DNA of 64,000 nucleotides from Albifimbria verrucaria (GCA_020081605.1 JAHREC010000049.1:3038001-3102000), one strand, 5' to 3'; shown: positions 9,956 to 22,145, counted from the first letter of the stretch. Numbers and translations: made by a program. Notes: generated from the letters alone by a model not told the origin.

Positions 9956-12900
9956 ATGAATATGCCCTCGTCCAACCTTCAGCCCGCTGTAAGTGCTAAT
10001 AAATCTCGTTTTCATCACCACTTCCCACTCTGTCTGGTCCATTTTTTTCTTCCTCCCTCTCCTCCAACACGATGTTGCATCCACCTACCCTCACGTCTGA
10101 CGGGAGGGCTACGACGTCAGAGGGGCGGTCGTGTGTGTGTGTCTCAAGAATGCGCCAGGCTAGCGCATGCCCAAGGAGGCGTGATTCGCCAGGGGTGTGC
10201 CTCAAGAGCCCAGACTCCCACGCCAGGATCGTGCGCCGTCCGACATCTGTTTTTTTATCCTTCTGTCGCTTCTTCCACACTAAGCCAACTTTCGCTGACA
10301 CCTTTCTTCATTTTTCTCAACAGGCGCGGTCGAGGGATTCCACAATCTTGCAATGCCATCCGGGTCGGGCGATAACGCCCAACAGCCTTTGAACGCCGGC
10401 TTTGCGGGCTCCAACCTCTATTCCAACCAGAACATATGGACTTCGTCCTTTTCTAACGCCAGGGAGCGTTCCATCGCTTCACAGGGTGCGCTGCCAGCCG
10501 TGGGCGAGCCTCCTCGCCCCAACCCCAGCTCTCATCATCAGAGCTCGTCTGCTAACATTGCTCGTCCTCGCATAGAACCTGACGACAATGCTACGGGCTC
10601 TAGTGCCCTCAACGCAAACTCGGAAGCTGTCGGCTGGAGCGCCAGCCCCTGGAACCCAGCGCCGGCTGCCACGACTGCCTCGGATAACCCTCCTCGAGCT
10701 GTCAGCACTTCACCCAATAGGACTCGTGAGGGTGGCATTTCGAACGGAGCCGGATTCTTCGACAACCCCCAGGCCGCGATTGGCATGAAGTCGACTGGCT
10801 ACGGCGGCAAGACCTTCCCCGACGATGCCAACGGTTACAACGGGCCCTTCGGTCAGCAAAAGCGCAGCCCCAGGAGTCGGGTTTTATCGACAGCATGTCG
10901 GCCTTCACACCCGCACGCGACCACAGCGTTCCTCCTTCCCGACAATCCCAGGGCTCCCCGGCTTTTAATGACTTGTACCGCGGCCACACTCCCAACAACT
11001 CCATCTCCCAGCGATCCATGCACCATCACTCTGCCTCTTTCTCCGCACAGACTGCCAACCAGCGGGCCTTCAACCTGAACAAGCACATCGACGAAGACCT
11101 GGCACTGCATTTCGGTCGCCGTGTTGGTCTGGACGACGGTACTAACGGAGCGTCGTTCAACCCGTCCTCACAACCATTCCAACTGAACCCGGGCTCACAG
11201 CCATGGGTTCTTGGCGAAGGAGGTTCGGCTAGGATTGGGGCCACAATGGATTTCAACGGTGACGCACTGGGATCACAGTTTGGAACTACGAAGCGACAGC
11301 CAGCCGATAGAATCACGCAAGGATCGGGTTACCGTGTTGAAGCCCCAACGGACAGAGAAACTTTGGGTCGACCCCGGATCCTTGGTCAGGCAGACCGTCT
11401 TCTCGTGATCCTAGGACGACGGATGTCGAGCGTCGTGGCTCCGCCCAGCAGTTTGTTCCTAACTACAACCCCTCTTTCTACGCCAATCAGTTCGCATTCG
11501 CCAACATGCCACCTCAATACGGGGCCAACTATGCCGACCCTTATGCCCAGACTTTCCGTCATGCCATTATTCCTGGTTACGGCTTGCAAGCGCTGCCCGG
11601 CAACTACGCCCTCACCGCAAGCATTCCACCTGTTCGACCTGCTAGGGATCAGGATCCTGGCCGTGGCATGCGAAGTGCTGTCCTTGATGAGTTCCGTATG
11701 AACAGCAAGTCAACCAAGAGATACGAGCTCAAGGATATCTACAACCACATGGTTGAGTTCAGTGGCGACCAACACGGTTCTCGTTTCATTCAGCAGAAGC
11801 TCGAGACGGCAAACAGTGACGAGAAGGATCAGGTCTTCCGCGAGATCGAACCTAACGCCATCCAGTTGATGAAGGATGTCTTTGGCAACTATGTCGTCCA
11901 GAAATTTTTCGAGCACGGAAACCAAGTCCAGAAGAAGATTCTCGCCGAGAAGATGAAGGGCAAAGTCGTCGACCTTTCGGTGCAGGTCTATGCTTGCCGC
12001 GTTGTGCAAAAGGTATGAGAACTCTCTCTGATATTAGCAGTTCATGGGCTGTACTGACAGATTCGCTAGGCACTTGAGCATGTTTTGGTAGAGCAGCAGG
12101 CTGAACTGACCAAGGAGCTTGAGCCTGAGATCATCAGGGTTATCCGAGACCAGAACGGCAACCACGTAGTCCAGAAGATCATCGAGCTGGTCCCCAGAAA
12201 GTACATTGACTTTATCATGGATGCTTTGAGAGGCCAGGTTACGGGATTGGCGTCACACACATACGGGTGTCGAGTTATCCAGCGAATGCTTGAGCATGGA
12301 ACCGAAGCCGACAAAGCAGACATCATGGCCGAGCTCCATTCTTCCATACAGATTCTAATTACGGACCAGTACGGCAACTACGTGGCTCAGCATGTATTGC
12401 AGAATGGCAAGCCAGAGGATCGCGCCAAAATTATTGATCTCGTCATGAGCCAATTGGTCACCCTGTCCAAGCACAAGTTTGCATCCAACGTCGTTGAGAA
12501 ATGCATTGAATACGGATCTCCGGAGAAACGCAGCCTCATAAGGGAGAAGTTGACGACGATTGGAAGCGATGGAACCAACCCACTTCAGCTGATGATGCGC
12601 GATCAGTATGGAAACTATGTTATCCGTAAGTATATGTCGCAATGTCGCACGTTAACACGTACTAATTTTCAAGGCAGAAAAATTGCTGGATCAGCTGCAT
12701 GGCAGCGAGAGAGACATGTTCGTGGAGGAAATCAAGCCGCAATTCTTCAACCTGAAGAAAACCGGCGCATCCAGGCAGCTACAAGCTCTCGAGAAACTCC
12801 TCAGCCCATCGGAGACTGGCGCAGCCGCCCAGAGCAGCACCACGGACGCGAACTCAACGGCCCCGACGCCAGTCCTAACCAACGAGACCAACAGCCCGCA

Positions 12901-13024
12901 GAGCAGCAGCCCATCGAGCACACACGTTAGCGCCGTTGGGGTTCCGGCAGGGAGTGAGGCCAGCAAGACATCGACGCCCAATGGGAACGGTGTCGGTCCG
13001 CAGGTGCAGGAGGCGGACGCCTAA
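9956..13024 (+). CDS. Pumilio-family RNA-binding protein (PUF)
   Basis: Sequence-specific mRNA-binding protein expected to repress or destabilise target mRNAs through their 3' UTRs. Exons: 9956-9988, 10324-12012, 12070-12625, 12678-13024; each intron has GT..AG ends, with CTGAC or TACTAA branch sites. The C-terminal half holds eight PUF repeats with core triplets SR..Q, NY..Q, CR..Q, NH..Q, CR..Q, NY..Q, SN..E and NY..Q. By the established PUF code this reads UGUAUAUA. The N-terminal half is low-complexity Ser/Gln/Asn/Pro. Three single bases appear to be missing, at GGG 10334-10336, CCCC 10868-10871 and GGG 11365-11367; adding them gives 875 codons plus stop in one frame. If the first repair is wrong, translation would begin at ATG 10353 and ATG 9956 would open an overlapping upstream ORF ending at 10392. 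The family is certain; the N-terminus is less so. Confidence 0.92.
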
Positions 13025-14184
13025 GCACGCGATGACGAACGTTCGGCCCCAATTTTTCACGCAGCTTAGACTCGGCTCTCGGAAACAGCATGTGTAATAA
13101 TGGTGAAGGGAGGGAGTTTATGGATTGTCGATACGATTACAGAAAGCAACCCCTGCATGCTAGGACATGCCAACGGGATGCAATCGACCACTTCAATCAA
13201 CTTCGCAGGAAATATATGACTTACACATTCACGGGTACTTATTAATAAGGGTGGTCGAAGATGAGTTATCACGGTCACCTCGCACCCAGATACGCAACCA
13301 TTGCTTCACATGGATATTGGATAGCAGGGTCAGCGCTAGGGTTATGCATCGTCAGATACGGGAACTTGAGGACACGGCCACTGAATGTTTGCGCTTTGGG
13401 AAGGGGTAAGCACGGATAAGCAGAAAAGAAACAGGGTTCATGAGCGGGAAGCCCGGGAGGGCTTGGTCTGTTTGGGTTGCTTTTTCACATCTGCCTGTTT
13501 TTATTTTCTTCTTGTTTCTTCTTTTTCTTTATCCTTTTCACTTCATTATTACGATATTATCAGCAAGACACTCCTTGACCCACATATGGTTCTTGCATTG
13601 GGGTTTCCAGCGAGGCCGCCGGTGCGGCTGGATATGGTATGAGATGAGAATGGTGGCTAAGGAAGGGAGTATTTGCGGAATGGTTCGGCAAGGGTTGTAC
13701 TCTAGGTATAAGCGGTGGATGAGAGGGTTGAAGATACAGGAAAGCGCTCGGGGTGTGTTTATAGAGCATAATGAGATTCGTTATGTTGAGATGGCGATGA
13801 TGGCTGTGACGTGTGGAACGTCTGTGACGGAGGAAAAGAAATGCCGGCTGACGCTTGACAAGTACCGTAATGGGTGCCTGGATTGGTACCTGGGCAGGTA
13901 CTGTGCCCTGTACCTACCTGAGGACCTCGAGATAACGATAAACTTGAGCTGCCTATGACGCCACATGTGGCTAGTGTCGGGCCTGCATCAGAAGGCTCGC
14001 ACTAACCTGGATGCACCTCAGACCGAGTTATCTCAACCGTCCTTGAACTCGGACGCCATGATCCATCCCAAACACGATATTTCCCACGACGCCGTCTCGC
14101 AATTGTCCCCATGCTTACCCCCGCGCCCGGTTGCTAGCAGTCTAAAGAAATCGCATCCTCTCGATCTCGCTACATTAGCCCACC
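13025..14184. other. Intergenic gap between PUF and DUF1640 genes
   Basis: Holds the PUF 3' UTR and the promoter of the next gene. A cluster of GGTACC/GTACCT words lies at 13862-13925. No coding frame is supported. Confidence 0.6.
13862..13925. repeat. Cluster of GGTACC/GTACCT motifs
   Basis: Six TACC, GGTACC or CAGGTACT words in 64 bp, about 260 bp before the next start codon. Same motif family as at 2.9, 21.9 and 34.4 kb. Confidence 0.55.
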
Positions 14185-15524
14185 ATGTCGGCCGGAAGGC
14201 TGGCCTTTCTGTACCCACAGCTGGTGCGGGCCACCAGGGCCAGCCTGGTGCGTGGACGTTGTGCAGACGTCACCGCGATACGATACAAGGGCACCTTTGC
14301 ACCGAGGCATGGAAAGGGCGTGGAGCCGACCAATTTGGAAATCCAGAAGCACCAACTGCTAAAGGCCTCCGAAGTGTCGGCTGAGGTAGAGGGGAGCGTG
14401 GTCGATACCGCGGAGCAGAGCGCTGCCGAGTCGGCCAAAGATGCTACAACCAGTACCGAGAAGCCAGCGGACAGCGCATCGAAAGAAGAATCGCCGGTGG
14501 ATGAACTCGAGGCTGAGCCGGACGAAGAACCGTACAGTGCCGCCAGCAGCGATACTAGCAGCAACCCTACCCCGCCGAAACGGAAGAGGAACGGGCAAGG
14601 CACATCAGGGAAGAGGCGAAGCAGAGCGGTCCCCTAGAAGCCATTCTACATGCGCAGCCGCCCGAGGAGGTGGCCAAGCAGCACCCGGCCATGTCGCCGC
14701 CCCCTACATGCACCACTTCGACACATACTCGTTGGTCAAGCAGGTGCAGGAGGGCGGTTTCACCCAGGACCAGGCCATCACAGCAATGAAGGGGATCCGA
14801 ACGCTATTGGCACAGAACTTGGACGTGGCGCAGGCCAGCTTGGTTAGCAAGAGCGATGTCGAAAATGTGAGGCTCAGAAGAACGAGACGTGGCGTTTGCA
14901 GACTTGCTGACTGGCGATTGATTTGCAGGAGACGTATCTGTTCCGCGCGGCCTGCTCAGAGCTGAGCACAGAGATTCGAAACAACCGAAGGCTACAGGAC
15001 GAGCAGATGAGGCAGCAGCGGACACATCTACAGCATGAAGTGGACATTTTGACGCAGTCGCTGAACCAGGAGCTGTTGACACTGAATGACAACGTCAAGG
15101 GCATGTTCAATGACCGGAGGATGGCTGTGAGGGAAGAGCAGAAAGCGGTTGATAGCAGGGTGAGTCTTTCATCTGCACATGGTGCTCCAAGATTGGAGAA
15201 TTAGGATGCTTGGCGAGTACTCGTGCTGACAGCCGAATGTTTACAGGTTCAACAAATCAGCTACAAGATAAGCATCATGCTCAGCAGCGACTCCCGATCA
15301 GAAATTGAGGGTCTACGATGGGTGCTGATCCGGCGATCCGTCTTGGGCATCATATTCATGGCGGTGCTGACGCTGGGATCGTTGCGATACGGAACATACG
15401 TGAGCCACGAGCGAGCCAAGGAAGACGAACGCAAGAAGCAAGAAGAGGAAGAGCTGAAGCGAGACGGCGGAAGAGAGATCGCAGTTCAGCGGCGGACGCA
15501 GCGGCGATCCTGGCCGCCAACTAG
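14185..15524 (+). CDS. DUF1640 (FMP32/MCUR1/CCDC90-type) mitochondrial coiled-coil membrane protein
   Basis: Members of this family sit in the mitochondrial inner membrane; animal MCUR1 has been tied to calcium-uniporter function and respiratory assembly, while the fungal role is poorly known. The first 50 or so residues are basic and Ser/Arg-rich, as in a matrix-targeting signal. An acidic Ser/Glu-rich linker follows, then the DUF1640 core starting at HHFDTYSLVKQ, with coiled coil through NNRRLQDEQMRQQR and SLNQELL, and a C-terminal membrane helix (GIIFMAVLTLGSLRYGTYV). Exons: 14185-14866, 14929-15159, 15247-15524. Three missing bases are inferred, at CCCC 14570-14573, CCCCC 14700-14704 and GG 15469-15470; with them the model is 397 residues and ends DAAAILAAN. 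Without the last repair the frame would run on to 15549 with an unrelated tail. Confidence 0.88.
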
Positions 15525-16271
15525 ATGCTCTACATGGGCGCGGTGGTAGGAGCAGAGGCCACCGACGTTATCGCAAAGAATTGCGTGGAACGAAGAGACG
15601 GGGTGATGGGCTGCTGGGCAGGGTTGGATGGAGTTTGATCCCAGGACGATACCCCGGCCGTGAACGGATAGACATGTTTTACTATAGAGCTTGAGGATTT
15701 TGAGCTACAGAGCCGTCGACGGCAGTTTCCTATGTTTGGCATACCACGGGCCGTCTACAGACGTGGCTATCATTTAGACATTTGAATTTTACGCACGTGA
15801 AGCAGCGTGCTGATGATCCTCGGACATGACAAGGCGAGACGAAGTGCAGATTCATCGCCGTTGCCAAGCCAGAGCCAAGCTTTGCCGATGTAACAAGCAT
15901 GACGTGCCGTGCTTCTGCTCAGGAACCGAGCTTGCTTTCGTTGTTTCTGCTTGCACCCCTCTTTGCGTTACGCAGCGCATGGTGAGTTGAGCCACCTCCA
16001 CACCAGGGGCCAGCCAGATCCAGGTACATAAGCCACAGCCTCTCTCCCCCGCCATGCTCACGTGCTAAAAGCCAAGACGTCTTTCGCTGGAGTTAGAGGC
16101 TAGTCGCGTCTTCTCTTGACTGGGACGCGTCTCACACTATCGCTCTCGCAACGGCGTTTCTTCAACGGCGCAGAATTGGGCGCTCCGGAATAAGGGGTAA
16201 ATCGACTGGGAGGCGGCGGGCTCAATTGCCATTTTATCTTGATATACAGAGCACAATTACTTATTCACACC
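15525..16271. other. Intergenic gap between DUF1640 and NNF1 genes
   Basis: About 750 bp with the 3' end of one gene and the promoter of the next in the same direction. No supported gene or RNA. Confidence 0.6.
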
Positions 16272-17323
16272 ATGGCGACGAATTTACCACCTCGACCGAC
16301 CGACCAGGACATCCCTGATGCGCCGGTGACGGAGGAGCAGCAGCTTCAACCCCAGGAGAACCCCGAAGAGCAGGACCAGACGCAATCGCAACAGGCCGCC
16401 GAACAACCCGCGGAGGGCCACAACGACGACGCACAGCAGGGTCAGCAGCGCACCTCGTCGCCGCCTCTCCCAGAGCGCCACACGGCCGTGACGCCGGGCC
16501 CGCGCGCCGCACGTCTGCAGCAGCTGTACGCGCAGAGCCTGCGGCATACGCTCTCGAAACTGGGCTGGGACAACTTCGCCGGCTGCTACCCGACGGTGGC
16601 GCGCCGCGCAGAGCCGGTGCTGCGGCAGGTGCAGGCGCAGATGGTGGATAAGCTGGGCGACAAGTGTGAGGTTAGTCGAGTTGCCCTATTTGGTTGTGTT
16701 TGGAATCTCTGGAATCAGGATGGCGCCTGTGTCCGACTAGAAGAGAAGGACTGTGATGGGAAACACGGTTTCGGACTGGGGATAGGGCTGGTGTTGTGGG
16801 TGTGACTGGGCTGATATCCTCTACAGAAGGAATTCGAAAACATCATGGTTGCGAGACAAGTCGTCCCAAAGCTCAACCAGCTCGAGGAACTCGTCAGTGA
16901 AGCAGCGCGCCGACGTGCCTCCGCCGACCCTTCAGACCCTGAGCAAACGCCGTACGTCTACACCATGCCTACAGCACCCGACACCCTCCCTTCGTGACTG
17001 ACACTTTCTGACTACCAGACCGCACCTCCTCCCCGTCCGACATCCTCGCCGCGCACCTCCACCCCTCGCTCGTCGCGCACCAGTCGCAGCTCAATGCGCG
17101 CCTGCAGACGACGCAGTCCCAGAACGCCCTGCTCTTCGAGGACGTGCGCCGCCAGCGCGCCGAAATTGACGCGCTCCTCGCCCAGCTCGATGCCGCTGTC
17201 GAGGACCTATCCGCCGCTAACGCCGCTCTCGCTCCTATCGTGCCAGAGGTCGTCGCCGAGGCCAGGCAGAGCAGCGGCGCCGCCGGAGACGTCCTCATGG
17301 GCGGCAGTAGCACTGCAGGTTGA
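16272..17323 (+). CDS. NNF1: Kinetochore protein NNF1 (MIS12/MIND complex)
   Basis: NNF1 (PMF1 in animals) is a subunit of the MIND complex that links inner kinetochore to the Ndc80 microtubule coupler. After a disordered Gln/Glu/Pro-rich N-terminus the family core begins near TPGPRAARLQQLYAQSLRHT and continues KLGWDNFAGCYPT. It then runs through the conserved ENIMVARQVVPKLNQLEEL helix and a C-terminal coiled coil (QLNARLQTTQSQNALLFEDV) to a short MGG-type end. Exons: 16272-16670, 16827-16951, 17019-17323. Two bases seem to be lost, one at the second donor (about 16952) and one at CCCC 17031-17034; with both the protein is 276 residues, normal for fungal NNF1. The first intron is relatively long (156 nt). 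Identification rests on the residue pattern and on length. Confidence 0.8.
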
Positions 17324-18652
17324 AGAGGCCGCCGTGTCTCACAGGCACGAATGTTAAAGACCGACGGAACAGCTAAAGAAGACGGCGCTATTCAGAGCCC
17401 TCCCCACTATACCCATATCGTCAGGAATTGCACCGAGTGGAATATCTTCACCCTCCAAACCCACCCACCCGCGCCCTCCATCGCTTTGCATCGGCCTTCA
17501 AGGAAGACCGCCATTGCAATAAGAAGAAGAAAAAGCAAATAGCAAGAAAAAAAGCGGAAAGCACAAAGTGGGTTTTCCTTCTTTTTCCACCAGAACTTTT
17601 GTGTGGCTTTCCTATTTTTCGGACCAGGGGTGGGACAACACGCTCGCTCGGGCCTACGCAACAGCGCGGCTCCCACCCCTTTGCCTCCCGAGGAGTCACC
17701 GCAAAAGCCCCCGGCGTGCTTTTGCTGCAGAGCAAGCATCGTGAGCGGTGACCTTTGTGTCACAGGACAAGGGCAGGGGTAGGTGTGTGAACACGGCGTG
17801 GGAGGAAGCCAACAACGATGGAAGATGGAGAAAGAGTAGCGGGGAAAAAATAAGCCTCGCAGAAAAGTTCCGTTAGGTAATTCTGATGGATAGCGCGCGT
17901 CAGGAACGTGTTCCGGGGATTGGTTGACACAGCCATGCCGAGCAACGGGCCCCTGGTAAACTGGGGAGCCTCGGGTCATCGCTCTATGACGGGCGAAAGC
18001 GCCAAGCAAAGGCGTGGCGTGTGCTATTAACGGACGGGCACAAAAGTTCGATCATCAAGGAATATTTGCAAGACTTGTTCGTTGGCCCCATCACATACCT
18101 GTTTGGACAAACCGTGACGTGTCACAGGGTCATTCCCTGGTATGTTTGTTGCCAACACTGCTACTACTATCCCAAGTATATACAAGATGACATCTGAAAT
18201 GCTCGCCAAGACCAACCCCCTAGTTCGTATATGTACAAATGTAAATGTACCGTCATGCATATGCAATGCTTTTGCTGCCCATTGGCAGTCTCAGCTACTG
18301 TAACTCGATAAACAACTCCGGTCCATGAAACTTATTCCGTTCCCCACCCCGTATATGTAAGGATATGATCTACCCAACGCGCCATGAAACATGCAGAAGG
18401 AGTAGACGAAAAGAGACTCGTTGGCTTCGTAGCTTTCTCTCCGGTTTTCTGTCTCCGTTTAGTTGAATACACAGAATGTGCATCAGCTTAGCCGTGATTG
18501 TTCCGTCAGGTGGCATATAAGGCGCCACCTTCTCAAGATACTGCCGAGCAAGACTGGTTTGCTTTGATTATAACCAGAGCTGACCGAGCCCAACGCAGCG
18601 GTAGACGGCATCCACGAAATGATATGTCTGTGACCATACGAGTGAGGATGGT
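17324..18652. other. Convergent gap between NNF1 and PH-domain genes
   Basis: Shared 3' flank of two genes that run toward each other. On the minus strand 18177-18184 reads TGTATATA, a perfect Pumilio target word some 470 nt past the PH-gene stop codon. No gene supported. Confidence 0.55.
18177..18184 (-). promoter_or_regulatory. Candidate PUF-binding element in PH-gene 3' flank
   Basis: UGUAUAUA on the minus strand matches exactly the word predicted from the eight repeats of the PUF protein at 9956-13024. It would be functional only if the PH-gene 3' UTR extends that far. Confidence 0.35.
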
Positions 18653-20262
18653 CTATATTCTCGGGTTTTCAGTGTGAACCACCTGCCAAGGCCCAAAGTA
18701 ATCGACCTCGCCATATGCTGGTGGAAGCACTCGTACCATCCTGCCTGTCGCCCAGTCTACAAACCACTGCTTCCCTTGCTGACGATGTAGTTGGACTTGC
18801 GTGGACTTCGGAAGAACAAGTTGCTATAACACAACTTGGCATACAACATGTCGTGAGCCGTCGTCCAGCCATGTTCGGGAAACCACTTGCCCGTGTGTGG
18901 ATCGATGGCCAAATTCGGGTAAGACGTGGTGCTAAACCGGTGTAGATGATCTCTTCGTAAGGGCAGAGTTGACGGATCATCGTCTACCGGGTGTGGTGCT
19001 TCGGGGCCTCCGCTCTCTTCTTCATCATCAGCGTTCGAGCGAAGGTCCGAATCACGACTGGCCGGTCGTCGCAGTGGTGGTATCGATGAAAGTTCAGGGG
19101 ATGATGACCTCCGCCGTACAACCCTTATTGAGTCACTTCGGTATCCTCCTGGGGTTGTTGGGTATCGGTCGTTGAGGTGTTATGTGGTGTTCGGGTGGGC
19201 GACTGCCCTCGAAACCAGCGGATACGTTGGATTCGAGGGATAGACATGTCGCGAGGAAAGTCTCGGTCGTCGATCGGCGCAGCAATGTCGATGGCCGCAA
19301 AGAGAGACTCAAGCCACTTCACGAAAGTGCTGAGCTCGACACAAGAAAGGAGGAACTGGTCGGTCTCGGCTCGTATGCGAATAACATAACGACGTCTGTA
19401 GTGGGCGAATTCGTGGTTAGCGCTGCCTAGAGAAATTCTACAGCCAGGGAAGCGGCTGTGACGAAGCGTTGCTTATACTCACTTTTTGTAGTCGGCAGCA
19501 ATTCCAGCGTCGGCGTAAAGCAGACTATAACTCTTTTCAAGCTTCGACTTCCGGACCCATGGCGGGTTGTCAGGGCTGATGCTAGGACCGTCTTTTGATC
19601 TCCCCAGCCCCAGTCCTTCTTGATCTTGTATATATTGAGGGCGGTCCCGTTCAGAGCCACTACGACGGTATGCCAGTGACGATCTTCGGCTCGCTTCGTT
19701 GTGTTTTCGATCTCATGCTTCATAGTGAACACTCCTTCAATAGCGATGGAGTTGGAGTATTCAGGTAGCATCTCTGCTTGGCGATCGGCCGACGGTGGGC
19801 TGTCGGTCAAATCCATGTTTCCTCCGGTACCCTCGACGGGCTTCTTGCGCGCCGAGGGCTTCGTATCATAGGACGGTGGGTTCGAGGGTCGTCGAGGAGT
19901 GGCCGTCATGACCTGGTGATAGAAGAGGTCCTCGTCCATGGAAAGACGCCGCCGAAGTGGCGGCGGCGAGGCGGCGGGCGGTGATGGTTCATCTTCACCG
20001 AAGGCGACCCGGGGTCCATGAGGGCAGGGCGGGTTCTTTAAGGGCTTGGCCCGCGGGCGGCTACGGTCAAGGACGGCAGTGTCGGACGATCGAAGGGGCG
20101 TCGATAATCGCTTGTATGGGGGCGTACAACTGGAACTGGGGACAGGAAGATTTGCTTGCCCTGGGTGTACCCGCCTCGTCTCTGGCTGGTGGTCGCGCAG
20201 AGTCAGGCACTACCCAGGAGTAGTCCCCGTGGATGGAACCAGTAGAGAGGAGATGTTCTCAT
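18653..20262 (-). CDS. Fungal PH-domain protein, function unknown
   Basis: A pleckstrin-homology domain suggests binding to phosphoinositides or to a membrane-linked partner. The PH core runs from IAIEGVFTMKHEIENTTKRA and RHWHTVVVALNGTALNIY to KKRRYVIRIRAETDQFLLSC and FVKWLESLFAAIDIA. It is followed by IPRIQRIRWFRGQ, an acidic Ser-rich linker, and a distinctive C-terminal block (SYPNLAIDPHTGKWFPEHGW, then LYAKLCYSNLFFRSPRKSNY) ending QVVHTENPRI. One intron, 19396-19482, splits KK|RRYV. Three missing bases are inferred, at CCCC 19602-19605, GGGG 19151-19154 and CCC 18773-18775. A conserved N-terminal part (PYKRLSTPLRSSD, PRVAFGEDEPSP) lies upstream of the in-frame ATG 19939; further frame breaks hide the true start, which may be ATG 20262 or 20282. 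The full-length family is widespread in filamentous fungi but I know of no assigned role. Confidence 0.78.
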
Positions 20263-21883
20263 AACGACCCGCCCGGGAGCATGCCGGGCTTGGAGATCGA
20301 CCACGAGGCCGGCGCAGAATCGGGGAGACAAGCGACGTGGTGTGAGGAGCTAGGAGGGAGGGAGGGCAAGCGGAAGGGGGCGTGTGTCGCAGAGACGCGG
20401 CGGCTCTTTGTTAGTGCCGAGACCCGTGGAGCCAACAGCAGAGGCGTGAGCGCAACGACTGAGAGAGAGAAAGTCCGGGGACGGATAACAGTGGCAAGGC
20501 GAGGTGAATGGAGGCAGTTTAATGAACGAGTGACAGATGGCGCATCGAGTGGAGGAGGGCGCGTGCTTTCCAAGTTATGCTTGGCGATGATGGGGAAGAT
20601 GGATGGACGGGATCAGATGGGGGTGGATGGAAGGGGTGAGGTGAGGGGTTGTAGCCACACCCGGATTGCGGCTCGTACGGTTGCAAAACCGACCGACCAG
20701 TACCCAGTAGAGTGCGACGAGGACGACAGCCAAGGCGCTGCGACCTGCGTTGGGTCTTGTGCGCTTGAGGTCGGACGAATATGGAGGCTCAAAGAGAAGG
20801 GACCCTTTGTTAGACGGCGTGCGGCATCTGGACAAGATAGGTTAAACCAAAATGATTTCTGTGACAAATGAATATCCACAGGAGCAGCGAGAACTAGCAA
20901 GCTTAACAAATAGCTAGCGGGGGATGGGGAGGTGGGATTTTTGTCTTGCGCAGGGCCTCATGTGCCAGTTAGGCGATTGTGCATGTTACAGAAATACGGA
21001 CGAATCCCCCAGAGAGCGGAAGATCCGAGACAGGAACGAGGGAAAGGCGACTGGACGATGAGCGAGGGAGGGAAATGAGGATGGGGGCGTGTGTGAATAA
21101 AACGGAAGAAGAGAAGAAGAAGGAAAAAACAAATCAGCATTGGAACAACAACGAACCAGCATCAAATGGTGAAATGGGCGGCAAACGAAATCCTGGCTCC
21201 GGAGCCGTGCAAAAGGGTTCGGGTCTCGGAATGCGGGTATGGAACAGAATCCGTACCAGGTTGGCTGTCAACGTACAGTAATAAGAAAGAGATGGACTCG
21301 TTTGGTTTGCTCTCATGCCTTGTCACGGATCCCCGGCAAAGATGCAGTGAGCTTGTACCAAGTCCAGCTGGGTTTGCTCACCCATCTCATCCCAGCCCTT
21401 ATTCAAGCTTCAGGCATGCCGGGGTAGGCCCTCTTGCGCTCAGCCACTGGAGGAGGGCGAATCGGCGTTGTGGTGAGGGGATGAAAAAGGGAATAAAAAA
21501 AAGGTCCCATTCAAAGGTTCTTCTCCCACAGAGTCCCACTACCCAAAAGGTTCCCCCAAATTGACCCGAATGGGGACCCCGAAGTAGCATGCAGCTTGCG
21601 CCAAGCCACTTGAGGTAGGTGCCACGCGGAGAGGGTCCCCAAAGGACGGATGATGCGGCACGCAATTGTGCAGGGGAGGAAAGGCTGGGTGTGTGAGCTT
21701 GCTGCTGGTTTGGGTGCCGTTGACGAGATGGTTCTGGTGTAGGCGGACGGCAGCGCGGATAATGAGATGCAAGATAGAAGAGGAGTTTCAGTTATCGGAT
21801 GTAGTTGACGTCCTTTCCGTCGACTTGTGCCTTACATAATGAGCACAAGACGACGACAAGGAAGGTGAGACCAACTGACTGCT

Positions 21884-22045
21884 ACCTACCTACCTAGCAG
21901 GCACCTATCCTGGCCCTACCTGCCTGACTTATCCATCTGTACGGATTACGGATTACGGAGTACGGAGCAGGAGTACCATGTACCATAGTACCTGGAAGCA
22001 TTTTGCCGTAGGGAAGGTACTTGGATGTTGGTTGTGCCAGGTACC
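21884..22045. repeat. CTACCTACCT and AGGTACC motif cluster
   Basis: A run of CTACC words is followed by ATTACGGATTACGGAGTACG-type short repeats and several GGTACC or GTACCT words. Same motif family as the other intergenic clusters. Confidence 0.55.
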
Positions 22046-22116
22046 CACAGCTGGTGCAAAAGGTCTCGAGTGCTCATTACCCTGATGGGCATCAGCCTTG
22101 TCGTACGTTTTGTGCT

Positions 22117-22145
22117 TCGCTGCTGCTGCTGCTGCTACTACTACC
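22117..22145. repeat. (CTG)n/(CTA)n triplet repeat
   Basis: A short triplet repeat outside any supported gene. Confidence 0.75.

Noticed and set aside
10860..11400. Programmed ribosomal frameshifting in the PUF gene
   Set aside because: The same kind of break occurs in 14 other unrelated genes at homopolymers and always by one missing base, so a common technical cause is more likely than programmed events.
20233..20871. 212-codon + strand frame opposite the PH-gene leader
   Set aside because: Arg/Gly/Glu-rich with no domain; typical shadow of a CT-rich minus-strand leader.
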